Below, in pieces: positions 1 to 6,826 of a stretch of DNA of 13,604 bases. Numbering within the stretch: the stretch's first letter is position 1; each line of letters opens with the position of its first letter. The position numbers were made by a program, and so were the translations under genes. The DNA comes from JARLFX01 sp036404255 (GTDB taxonomy: Bacteria > Acidobacteriota > Terriglobia > Terriglobales > Acidobacteriaceae), in the NCBI GenBank assembly GCA_036404255.1, contig DASWOP010000004.1, forward strand, positions 1-13,604, read 5' to 3'. The notes below the pieces were generated by a model. It saw only the letters and a list, made by a program, of their open reading frames with translations, searched no databases and had not been told where the DNA came from.

Positions 1-588
1 CTTGTTGCCCACCCCAGCCTGCTCCGCCGTGTAGAGCGGATAGTCGCCGCGCCTGTCACGGGTCGCGCCAAAGCTCAGCCCCTTGCCATAGATCAACCCC
101 GGCCCAGTAATGGAGACATCGTGCAGCTCCTCGCCCCACAGTAGCGAATTGTGCCAGTGATTGTGCCCATAATCCTGGTACGGGTCCCACGCCGTATTCG
201 GCTCTGCTGCATCGTAGACGCCGCCGTTGTATCCCGTCGCCTCTCCCGGCAGCGGAGAATCCGCCGCCACGATCACACTGCCGCGCGAGAGCCGCAGCTC
301 CACCTGGCTGCGCAGCCGGATCGAAAAGCAGAGGTAACTCCCAGCAGGAAAGAAGACCACGCCGCCGCCTGCCGCCGCCACCGTCTCAATCGCCTGGTTG
401 ATCGCCGGCGTATCCACCGTCTTGCCGTCGCCCTTCGCGCCGAGCGCACGTACATCCACCAAATTGACCGGGCGGGGAGCCCCCGCATCCGCCGATTCAG
501 CCATCAACGGAAGCGTAGCCGCCGCGCCAGCCAGTCCAAGGCCGGAAAGCTTAAGAAGATTGCGCCGTCCTGCAAAAAGGTTGTTCAT
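1..588 (-). CDS. GH28-type polygalacturonase / pectate-lyase-superfamily protein, N-terminal part (truncated by window edge)
   Basis: The open frame runs from the ATG at 586-588 leftwards off the window, giving 196 residues without a stop. The N-terminus looks like a Tat signal: paired Arg at residues 8-9 in GRRNLLKLSG, then an Ala/Gly/Leu-rich segment to about residue 30. After that comes the signature of right-handed beta-helix pectinases: VNLVDVRALGAKGDGKTVDT near residues 38-57, then AINQAIE, GGGVVFFPAGSY and LRSQVELRLSRGSVI. A later ITGPGLIYGKGL segment matches the GPGxIxGxG coil typical of GH28. Such enzymes hydrolyse pectic galacturonan outside the cytoplasm. The catalytic Asp residues would lie further on and are not in view, so substrate and activity cannot be judged. 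The ribosome site is weak (AGGA about 11 nt upstream of ATG). The gene is divergent from the lipoprotein gene at 1017. A pectate-lyase-3 type beta-helix protein is the alternative. Confidence 0.78.
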   Translation of the reverse strand, partial: MNNLFAGRRNLLKLSGLGLAGAAATLPLMAESADAGAPRPVNLVDVRALGAKGDGKTVDTPAINQAIETVAAAGGGVVFFPAGSYLCFSIRLRSQVELRLSRGSVIVAADSPLPGEATGYNGGVYDAAEPNTAWDPYQDYGHNHWHNSLLWGEELHDVSITGPGLIYGKGLSFGATRDRRGDYPLYTAEQAGVGNK

Positions 589-640
589 GCCGCAGCCATC
601 CTAACAGAGCCTCGTTCGCAGACCCATTGCCCTGGCATTA

Positions 641-653
641 GTTGTCAGACCAA
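641..653. promoter_or_regulatory. Operator-like site GTTGTCAGACCAA (pectinase side)
   Basis: The 13-mer matches the palindrome TTGGTCNGACCAA at 10 of 12 informative positions, with one half-site (GACCAA) perfect. It lies about 53 nt upstream of the pectinase start on the opposite strand. Palindromes of the form TGGTNNNACCA are typical operators of GntR/FadR-type regulators. Assignment to such a regulator is inference. A short motif like this can occur by chance. Confidence 0.3.
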
Positions 654-938
654 ATTAAGTTTCGCTCCTGACTGATCCTACCTAAGCCATCACCGCCAGC
701 CTCTGAAAACCCACAATCTATACCTCCATTTTCCCGTCCGTTGGCGGTGAGGTGGGCTTAAGTTAACGTTCCACTACGTCAATTTACCGCCGTATAAGAA
801 CAGAAACCCTGCCGGATTCTACCCGGAACGAGCCCAGCTATTTTCCAAATTGGGACAAATTGAATCCCGCAATTTTTCTTGCTGGTCTAAATCGAGACAC
901 GGTGTATATACTTGCTGGCGATAGTTTTTTCGCCTTTA

Positions 939-951
939 AAGGTCTGACCAA
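939..951. promoter_or_regulatory. Operator-like palindrome AAGGTCTGACCAA (lipoprotein side)
   Basis: The core GGTC-T-GACC at 941-949 is a perfect 4-1-4 palindrome, and the 13-mer matches TTGGTCNGACCAA at 10 of 12 positions. It lies about 30 nt downstream of the tentative -10 at 907-912 and 65 nt upstream of the lipoprotein start, where a bound repressor could block transcription. A related site lies on the pectinase side of the same intergenic region. Confidence 0.32.
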
Positions 952-1003
952 TTTCTGGTTTCCGATTCGTTCTACTCGTTCTTCGAAGTACTGTTCCACA
1001 TTT

Positions 1004-1011
1004 GGGGGTGA
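1004..1011 (+). promoter_or_regulatory. Ribosome binding site deciding the lipoprotein start
   Basis: GGGGGTGA pairs with the 16S anti-Shine-Dalgarno end along its whole length if one G-U pair is allowed, and lies 5 nt before the ATG at 1017. This favours ATG 1017 over the upstream in-frame TTG at 1002, which would overlap the binding site itself. Confidence 0.7.
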
Positions 1012-1016
1012 AGTTT

Positions 1017-3188
1017 ATGACACTGTTTACAAGAGATCTGGCACTTATGCCGAAGTCGGCAATCGCCATCAAAATTGCCGTGTGCATGTCCGCCATTGCA
1101 CTCACCGCTGCCACCATCGGCTGCGGTATGGGCGCGCGCGATACTTCGACCAGTCCCATTGTCGCTGGAGCGATGGCGGGTAAGGCTTATGGTGGCCCAA
1201 CCCCAATCGTCGGCGCAACCGTCAAGATCTACGCCACCACTTCTACCGGCTATGGCGTCGGCACCCTCCTGCAGGAGGCCAACCAGGTGGGCACCTCCGG
1301 CCAGGATACTGACTCCGGCGGCAACTTCCTTTTCGCCGGCGGATACAACTGCCCAGCGGGCCAGTTCGCATACATCACGATCACCGGCGGTAACACTGGC
1401 GCCAATGCCGTAAACGCAAACTCTGTTCTTGTCTCCGCACTTGGCCGTTGTGAAGATCTCTATAACTTTACTGGCGGCGTTTATACCGGTTACAAAGGTC
1501 CCACTGTCATGGTGAATGAGTTGACCACGGTTGCTGCCGCATATGCCCTGGGCCACTTCTCCAGCGTGACCGGTACAGGAGCTGCTACGGTTGTTGGTAT
1601 CGGCGCGCCCGCCACGAATAATGCAGCCCAGGTCAGTGGCGTATCGACTGGATGCGTTGCTGGCGTCGGCTCCTGCACCACCACTGCGGCAGCGGGTCTG
1701 GCCCATGCATTTCTCAACGCCAAAAATCTCGTTGATCCCTTCGGCGGTGTCGCCAACGCCACGCTGGCTTCGGGGGGGGTCCTTCCGCAACAGCTGGTCA
1801 ATGCCATCGGTAACACCCTCATAGCCTGCGTCAACAGTGCTGGCGGTACAGCTGGCGATCTCAGCGCGTGCGGCTACATATTTACTTACGCCACCATTGG
1901 GACCACTGCTCCGACCGATACTTTCTCCGCGCTGGTCAATGTCGCCGCCAACCCAACCTTCAGTGGTACGCCGGCGACGGCTGCTAGCTTCTTAGGCATT
2001 GCCACCCCCACCTACTCGGTCTACTCGCCGACGCTCACCGATGCCAGCGCCGTCAACGATCTGAGCCTCGCTATCAACTTCCCTTCGGGTTTAGGTGCGG
2101 CGCCGACAACCGCCACGGCTGCCTGCACGACGGTTCCTTGCCAGGGGCTCTTGTACCCGCAGAGCGGTGCGCTGAATATCAATGACGTGTACTATCTCGG
2201 CAATTCTTCGGCTAGCAATACCGCGCCTCTCGATGTCTTTGCTTTCTCCAGCAATGGCGGACTGCTTGGCATTAGCACGAACAGTACGCTCAGGAATGCA
2301 TGGGGTCTCAGCGTAGACGCCTTGGGTAATGGCTACTTCGCAAATGGTGGCGGATCAAGCACTATTCTCGGTGGCTATTTCACTATCAGTGCTGGTGTTC
2401 CCAGTGCAATTTCAACCTTCACGACGAGTGGCGCCGCCAAAGTGTATAACACGGCAGTCGACCGTGCTAATAACGTCTGGGTAGCAGGTGTCAATACGCT
2501 TCAGATGTCTCCAGCGGGCGCACCCAATTTTGCCATCGAAGCTTCTCCGACCATCACCGTCCCGAGTACTAGCCTGGCAGGACTCGGGATTGATCCGGAT
2601 CAGAATATCTGGTTCGGCGCCGCCGCCGCGCTGTATGTCCTTCCGAATATGGGCACGCTCGTAACCCCCACGTACGTGTCGACCGGTGTACTCACTGCTA
2701 CCTTCGGCGGTTCGACGGTGAGCGGCATTACCTTTACGGCTCCAGCGTCGGGCAGTTCTAGCCCCTACACTGAATACGTGTCCTCCTATACCACCACACC
2801 GGGTATCCAGCCCTATAATCCCCTTATCACCTCGGCTGCGATCACTGCACTTGGTGCTGGTACCTTCGGCACCGTTACTACATCCGGTGGAACCTGGCAG
2901 AGCGAGGCTGATGGAGCAGGCACTATTTGGCTTGCTGAGGCCAACGCCAAGTCCGTTATCGCCTATAATCCCACGGCTTCTACTGGATACAGGTTCAAAC
3001 CCACTGTCGGCGGCTCTACCACCGCAGTAGATATCTGGGGCACTACCGGTAAACCGTACAGTGTATCCATTGATAGCACCGGCTCCATCTGGGTCGCATC
3101 TCCGGCGAGTGGGAACGTTGTCCAGATCATCGGTTCGGCAGCTCCCACCTGGCCGCTTATCTCGCTTGGTAAAACTGGCACACCTTAG
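1017..3188 (+). CDS. Secreted lipoprotein-like protein with C-terminal NHL/SMP-30-type beta-propeller
   Basis: The product is 723 residues from ATG 1017. The N-terminus has a hydrophobic segment (IAIKIAVCMSAIALTAATIGC, about residues 16-36) ending in a relaxed lipobox, TIGC, so a lipid-anchored envelope protein is likely. Residues about 55-125 (GPTPIVGATVKIYATT, then TDSGGNFLFAG) resemble a carboxypeptidase-regulatory or Ig-like beta domain. Residues about 150-340 are Ala/Thr/Gly-rich, with little recognisable. From about residue 380 there are repeated blade-like motifs: WGLSVDALGNGYFAN, TAVDRANNVWVAG, GLGIDPDQNIWFG, WQSEADGAGTIWLAEA and VSIDSTGSIWVASP. These are typical NHL/SMP-30-like propeller repeats, ending in QIIGSAAPTWPL. 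No catalytic site is visible; binding or adhesion is plausible but unproven. A run of eight G lies inside the gene at 1772-1779. The gene is monocistronic, followed by a hairpin terminator at 3218. Confidence 0.8.
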   Translation: MTLFTRDLALMPKSAIAIKIAVCMSAIALTAATIGCGMGARDTSTSPIVAGAMAGKAYGGPTPIVGATVKIYATTSTGYGVGTLLQEANQVGTSGQDTDSGGNFLFAGGYNCPAGQFAYITITGGNTGANAVNANSVLVSALGRCEDLYNFTGGVYTGYKGPTVMVNELTTVAAAYALGHFSSVTGTGAATVVGIGAPATNNAAQVSGVSTGCVAGVGSCTTTAAAGLAHAFLNAKNLVDPFGGVANATLASGGVLPQQLVNAIGNTLIACVNSAGGTAGDLSACGYIFTYATIGTTAPTDTFSALVNVAANPTFSGTPATAASFLGIATPTYSVYSPTLTDASAVNDLSLAINFPSGLGAAPTTATAACTTVPCQGLLYPQSGALNINDVYYLGNSSASNTAPLDVFAFSSNGGLLGISTNSTLRNAWGLSVDALGNGYFANGGGSSTILGGYFTISAGVPSAISTFTTSGAAKVYNTAVDRANNVWVAGVNTLQMSPAGAPNFAIEASPTITVPSTSLAGLGIDPDQNIWFGAAAALYVLPNMGTLVTPTYVSTGVLTATFGGSTVSGITFTAPASGSSSPYTEYVSSYTTTPGIQPYNPLITSAAITALGAGTFGTVTTSGGTWQSEADGAGTIWLAEANAKSVIAYNPTASTGYRFKPTVGGSTTAVDIWGTTGKPYSVSIDSTGSIWVASPASGNVVQIIGSAAPTWPLISLGKTGTP

Positions 3189-3217
3189 GCCGAGGTCAAT
3201 CTAGACCTAACATGACC

Positions 3218-3264
3218 GAGCCGGCAGCGCTCCGAAACATGGAGTACTGTCGGCTCGCATTTTT
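3218..3264 (+). terminator. Rho-independent terminator of the lipoprotein gene
   Basis: A 10-bp stem pairs GAGCCGGCAG (3218-3227) with CTGTCGGCTC (3247-3256), one pair being G-U. An inner CTCC/GGAG stem sits around the loop, and TTTTT follows at 3260-3264. It starts 29 nt after the stop codon. An alternative 8-bp pairing, GCTCCGAA (3229-3236) with TTCGGAGC (3270-3277), competes with the inner stem. No T-run follows on the minus strand, so it does not look like a good terminator for the opposing reductase gene. Confidence 0.85.
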
Positions 3265-3341
3265 AATCCTTCGGAGCCCGCGTTTTTCTACGAGCGCAAT
3301 GGCCCACCGCTGGAGATGGATCACTGCACTGTTACCGGTGT

Positions 3342-5399
3342 TCAGGCCGTCTGCACCCTGAACCGCAGCGAATTATCCAGGCTCTTATACAGCGCCTGCA
3401 CCGCATCCAGCAGCGCGGACACCTCATCCCTCTGCCTTCCCAGCGCCGCCGCATCGTGCCTCTGTGCCGCGGCAATCACCGCCTCAAAGCGCGCATCGAT
3501 CAGCCCCGTCAGCAGAAAGTGTTTGCGGAAGCTCTCGAACACCGCATCGTCGCTATGTGCCTCCACGCCCTGGGTAATCAGCAGCGCCCGCGCACTGCAC
3601 AGCGCAATCGTGTACAGCGCATCGCTGGCGCCAGCATCCCGCAGCGCAGCCGCCTGCTTCAGGTCAACCTCGATCAGGTCAAACAATCCGGCCGCGCATT
3701 CGCCCAACCCCTTGCCCGCAAGCGAGAAGAGCTCCTTCGCACCCCAGTCCACGTAGTAGCTCCTGTCTTCGCCAATGTCCGGGATCTCGCGATACTTGTC
3801 TGCCACCACGCGCAGGTCCTGCAGCCCCTCGCCGTCCACGTAGTCGGCGAACGAATCAAAGCGCGCCTTCTTCTGTAGCCATATCTCCAGCACGTCCTGC
3901 ACAAACGCCGGTAGATCGTGCGCGTTCACTCGCACCGTCTGCTGCGCCAGCCGCGCCTCGCCGCCGCCAATGCGCGCGCCCGCCACCACGTTGTACGCAG
4001 GGAACATCTCTTCGCCGCGCCGCCCCACGTTGCCGAAGAACCCAAGGTCCGCGAGCATATGCTGCCCGCAGGTGTTGGGGCAGCCAGAGAGATTCAGCCG
4101 GAAGTCAGGTATCGCATCCATGTCCAGGCCGGAGGCGCGCAGCTTCTCCGCCGTAGCGGTCAGCGCGCCCTTGGGCAGGCAGATGCCCAGCTGGCACGTG
4201 TCCGCTCCCGTGCAGGAGATGGAGTTCGCCAGCAGCCGCGGCCCCGCCGCCAGGCCCGAAATCTCGCGCACCACCTCATACACATTGCCCAGGTAGCTCT
4301 CCGGAATATTCCGCAGCCGCAGATTCTGGCTGAACGATGCACGCACCACATCGTCGCCGAAGGGCTCAAGAAAATCCGCCAGCCGCATGGCATCTTCGTT
4401 CTTCAGGTTGCCAAGGAAGACCGGCAGCAGCACAGAGACCAGCCCCGGTTGCTTCTGCAGCTCCACATAGCGTAGCTTCCACTGCTCAAACTCCGGCGAA
4501 TTCACCCGCACAGCCGCGAACTCCGGCAGCGTGCCGTCCTGCTGCTCCTCTTGCAGCGCCAGTGGTGCGGCACCCTGCGCGCGCAGCAGCGCCACCTGCT
4601 CCTCATAGAGCTCGCGGAAGCGGGCCTCTCCGGCAGTCCGCCACAAAAAGCGCAGCCGCGCCGCATGGCGATTCTTGCGATTGCCATTCTGGTCAAAGAG
4701 CCTCTTCACCGCAGAAGCCACAATGTAGACATCGGTATCGGGAATAAAGTCGTGCAGCAGATGCCCCAGCTCCGGCTTCGTGCCCAGCCCGCCCGCCACA
4801 TACACGCGGAACCCCTTCACCCCGTCACGAATCTCAGCGATGAAGCCAACATCGTTGAACTGTGCATAGCCCGTATCTGCCGGCGAGTTGGAAAATGCAA
4901 TCTTGTACTTCCGCGGCAGCAGCCACGAATCCTCTTCCGCGATCAGCCGTGTCGTCAGCGCGAACGCATACGGGCTGGGATCAAATACCTCGTCCACCGC
5001 CACCCCCGCATCCGGCGAAAGCAGCAGGTTGCGGACCGTGTTGCCGCCGCCGCCCCGCGTCGCCAGCCCGGCGATCAGTAGCTCGCGCATCACCCGCGTC
5101 ACATTCTCCAGCGTCACATCGTGGATCTGGAACTCCTGCCGCGTCGTAATGTGCAGCGTCTCCTTGCCGTAGCGGCTGGAGAGCTCCGCAATGGTGCGCA
5201 GTTGCTGCGGCGTCAGCGCACCGCCCGTTGTACGGATGCGCACCATGTAGCTGCCGTCGCGGCGCTGCTCATAGCAGCCATGCGGCACGCGGCGCACCTT
5301 CAGTTCGGCCGCGCCCAACTCGCCGCGCAGGTGCTTCGCAATGTATCCATCCAGTTCGTCCAGCTCCGCTGCCAGTGTTGCAGGAATCTCGTATGCCAT
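3342..5399 (-). CDS. Siroheme/[4Fe-4S] nitrite or sulfite reductase with extra C-terminal domain
   Basis: The product is 685 residues from the ATG at 5397-5399. That start has an excellent AAGGAG site 7 nt upstream, so the in-frame TTG 21 nt further up is rejected. The fold is the duplicated nitrite/sulfite reductase type. N-terminal ferredoxin-like half: SYMVRIRTTGG and LHITTRQEFQIHDV. Cluster ligands: Cys396 and Cys402 (CTGADTC) with Cys440 and Cys444 (CPNTC), the Cx5C...Cx3C set that holds the [4Fe-4S] cluster bridged to sirohaem. It catalyses six-electron reduction of nitrite to ammonia or sulfite to sulfide in the cytoplasm, probably from ferredoxin, since no flavin domain is present. 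Sequence alone does not settle the substrate; the TTRQ-type motif slightly recalls sulfite reductases. The last ~140 residues (from about residue 545) form an extra helical, Leu/Ala-rich domain beyond the usual end of the family, possibly HEPN-like. The gene lies downstream of the haem-related pair on the same strand, separated by 248 nt with repeats. Confidence 0.88.
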   Translation of the reverse strand: MAYEIPATLAAELDELDGYIAKHLRGELGAAELKVRRVPHGCYEQRRDGSYMVRIRTTGGALTPQQLRTIAELSSRYGKETLHITTRQEFQIHDVTLENVTRVMRELLIAGLATRGGGGNTVRNLLLSPDAGVAVDEVFDPSPYAFALTTRLIAEEDSWLLPRKYKIAFSNSPADTGYAQFNDVGFIAEIRDGVKGFRVYVAGGLGTKPELGHLLHDFIPDTDVYIVASAVKRLFDQNGNRKNRHAARLRFLWRTAGEARFRELYEEQVALLRAQGAAPLALQEEQQDGTLPEFAAVRVNSPEFEQWKLRYVELQKQPGLVSVLLPVFLGNLKNEDAMRLADFLEPFGDDVVRASFSQNLRLRNIPESYLGNVYEVVREISGLAAGPRLLANSISCTGADTCQLGICLPKGALTATAEKLRASGLDMDAIPDFRLNLSGCPNTCGQHMLADLGFFGNVGRRGEEMFPAYNVVAGARIGGGEARLAQQTVRVNAHDLPAFVQDVLEIWLQKKARFDSFADYVDGEGLQDLRVVADKYREIPDIGEDRSYYVDWGAKELFSLAGKGLGECAAGLFDLIEVDLKQAAALRDAGASDALYTIALCSARALLITQGVEAHSDDAVFESFRKHFLLTGLIDARFEAVIAAAQRHDAAALGRQRDEVSALLDAVQALYKSLDNSLRFRVQTA

Positions 5400-5406
5400 C
5401 GGTCTT

Positions 5407-5412
5407 CTCCTT
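5407..5412 (-). promoter_or_regulatory. Shine-Dalgarno AAGGAG of the sirohaem reductase
   Basis: Read on the minus strand, AAGGAG lies 7 nt before the ATG at 5397-5399. It is one of the best ribosome sites in the window and fixes the start of the reductase at MAYEIPATL. Confidence 0.8.
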
Positions 5413-5458
5413 GCAGGCAATGCCGTTTAAATGCCGGGTGGGAAGAGAATCTGGGTGC

Positions 5459-5494
5459 CCCATCTTCGCCACAGTTTCATCGTGGCTAAGGTGG
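5459..5494. repeat. Palindromic intergenic repeat, family 2 (GGGTGCCCCAT type), copy 1
   Basis: CCATCTTCGCCAC (from 5460) pairs with GTGGCTAAGGTGG (to 5494) around a short loop: about 13 bp with one mismatch and one G-U pair. It is preceded by CTGGGTGCCC, as in the second copy near 10129. It lies 60-95 nt upstream of the reductase start, so if transcribed from hemY it would be a hairpin in the intercistronic RNA. No T-run follows on the minus strand. Confidence 0.7.
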
Positions 5495-5549
5495 GCATTC
5501 GCGAAGCGAACCGCTCCTGCCCATCTTCCCGTAGCCATTCATCTCACTT

Positions 5550-5585
5550 GAGTCATTCTGAGCGCAGCCGAAGAATCCAGACGCT
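5550..5585. repeat. Intergenic repeat, family 1 (GTCATTCTGAGCG type), copy A
   Basis: This 36-nt stretch starting GAGTCATTCTGAGCGCAGCC is identical to 10273-10308 except for one base. Arms ATTCT (5555-5559) and AGAAT (5572-5576) enclose a 12-nt loop GAGCGCAGCCGA. It sits between the stop of the radical SAM gene and the start of the reductase gene. Confidence 0.8.
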
Positions 5586-5647
5586 CCCAACGCCACCCAT
5601 GCCGCCAAAGAGCTTCCGCCGCACGAACCCTCAGCTGTTCTACTCCC

Positions 5648-6826
5648 TCAAGCCTCCTGAGAACAACAACAAGTCGCAGGAGGCTTCGGTTCGTACGCGC
5701 AGAAAGGATCGCTCTCCAGCGGATCGCCCGTATGGGCAAAGGCCCGCGCCCGCGAGCCGCCGCACAGCGTGGAGTAGACGCAGTAGCCGCACTTGCCCTT
5801 GAAGAGCTTCGGCGCATGCAGCGCGCGGAAGACCGGCGCCTCGCGGTAGGTCTCGACCAGCGAATCCTTGCGGATGTTGCCCACAGCGAGCGGCAGGAAT
5901 CCAGCCGGGCAGATGTCGCCCTGGTTGCCGATAAACATCACCCCATGTCCGTCGCGAATGCCGAAGCCGCGATACATCGGGCTGCGTTCAATCTCCGCCG
6001 CCTCCATGCCTGCTTTGCGCATGCGTTCCAGCGCCACGCGCCGGTACGATGGTGCCTCTGTCGTTGCCACAATGAACGGTGCCACGCGCGAAAGATCGTA
6101 CGCCCAGCCCATCAGCTCTTCGCCATGCTCCGGCGTAATCGGCTGCAGTACCTTGCCGCGTCCCACAGCGATCAGGAAGAAGAGGCTCCAGCGCATCACC
6201 TTGAAGGTCTTGAGCAGCTCATAGATGGCGGGCAGATCGTCCACCGTCTCTTCCGCCACCAGCGTGTTGATCTGGATCGGGATGCCCAGCTTCTCCGCGT
6301 TCTTCGCCGCTTGTATGGTCCACTCGAAGCAGCCTTCCACGCCGCGAACAGCCTCATGCCGCTTCGCGTTTGAGCCATCCAGGCTCAGGCCCATGCTGTC
6401 GATGTTGTGCGCCTTTAGATTTTCAATCACCTCATACGTCAGCGCAGCCGTTGCGCTCGGCGTGACGGAGGTCGGGATGCCCAGCATATTCGCTTCGTCG
6501 ATCAGGTCGTAGATGTCGGCGCGCTGCATCGGATCGCCGCCCGTCAGCACCAGGTGCGGCTTCGTATCAAACGATGCGATCTGGCGCAGCAGGCCCATGC
6601 CTTCGCCGCGCGTCAGTTCATTCGGATGCGCGGTACACACCGCCTCTGCGCGGCAGTGGCGGCAAGCCAGTGCGCAAGCCTGCGTCGTCTCCCAGTACAC
6701 CAGCATCGGGTTGCGCGAGTAATCGTGCGACCCGCCGCCATGGCTGTGCGGATGCCCCTTGGGCGCGGTGAATACCTGTACACCGCCATTGCTTGAGACG
6801 AACGGATTGGGGGAAGACTGACTCAT
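5648..6826 (-). CDS. Radical SAM/SPASM domain protein coupled to hemY
   Basis: The product has 392 residues. The radical SAM cluster motif is CALACRHC (Cys51, Cys55, Cys58, i.e. CxxxCxxC), followed by GGDP at 96-99 for SAM binding and LSLDGS near 148-152. The C-terminal SPASM-type region has Cys306, Cys346, Cys349, Cys355 and Cys376, enough to hold one or two auxiliary [4Fe-4S] clusters. It resembles, from memory, a TIGR04053-like group related to haem-biosynthesis radical SAM enzymes (AhbC/AhbD/NirJ) and to peptide-maturing SPASM enzymes. The substrate is unknown. The start ATG overlaps the hemY stop (ATGA at 6823-6826), so the two are probably translationally coupled. An AGAGG site lies only 4 nt before the ATG. 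Oddities: a His-rich N-terminus (His25, 27, 29, 34) and a CCC triplet at 386-388, six residues from the C-terminus. No small peptide precursor gene was seen nearby, which argues mildly against a peptide-modifying role. Confidence 0.85.
   Translation of the reverse strand: MSQSSPNPFVSSNGGVQVFTAPKGHPHSHGGGSHDYSRNPMLVYWETTQACALACRHCRAEAVCTAHPNELTRGEGMGLLRQIASFDTKPHLVLTGGDPMQRADIYDLIDEANMLGIPTSVTPSATAALTYEVIENLKAHNIDSMGLSLDGSNAKRHEAVRGVEGCFEWTIQAAKNAEKLGIPIQINTLVAEETVDDLPAIYELLKTFKVMRWSLFFLIAVGRGKVLQPITPEHGEELMGWAYDLSRVAPFIVATTEAPSYRRVALERMRKAGMEAAEIERSPMYRGFGIRDGHGVMFIGNQGDICPAGFLPLAVGNIRKDSLVETYREAPVFRALHAPKLFKGKCGYCVYSTLCGGSRARAFAHTGDPLESDPFCAYEPKPPATCCCSQEA

Larger units (their letters stand above)
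589..1016. promoter_or_regulatory. Divergent intergenic region (428 nt) between the pectinase and the lipoprotein gene
   Basis: No gene is supported here. The region is more AT-rich than its flanks. For the rightward gene the best -10-like element is TATACT at 907-912, but no good -35 lies 16-18 nt upstream (nearest TTGCTG at 879-884, 22-nt spacer), so the promoter is only tentative. It would leave a leader of about 100 nt. A small palindrome CCAA-A-TTGG sits at 845-853. Two related operator-like sites, at 641-653 and 939-951, are listed separately. No tRNA or small RNA gene was recognised. Confidence 0.45.

Noticed and set aside
151..675. Plus-strand open frame (174 codons) over the pectinase gene
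   Set aside because: Arg-rich shadow; the opposite strand encodes a Tat signal and pectinase motifs in frame to the window edge.
1002..1016. TTG at 1002 as start of the lipoprotein
   Set aside because: It would place the start codon inside the best ribosome binding sequence; ATG at 1017 has correct spacing.
972..1790. Minus-strand open frame (272 codons) opposite the lipoprotein gene
   Set aside because: It has no recognisable domain and no ribosome site, and it runs antisense to a well-supported secreted protein with a matching ribosome site.
3918..4475. Plus-strand Arg/His/Gln-rich frame inside the sirohaem reductase
   Set aside because: Basic, low-information translation typical of the complement of a GC-rich gene; the reductase motifs lie on the other strand.
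5648..6826. Radical SAM gene as a peptide-maturase of a RiPP cluster
   Set aside because: No short precursor-like gene with its own ribosome site was found next to it, and its partner genes concern tetrapyrroles. This is not excluded, since a precursor could lie elsewhere.
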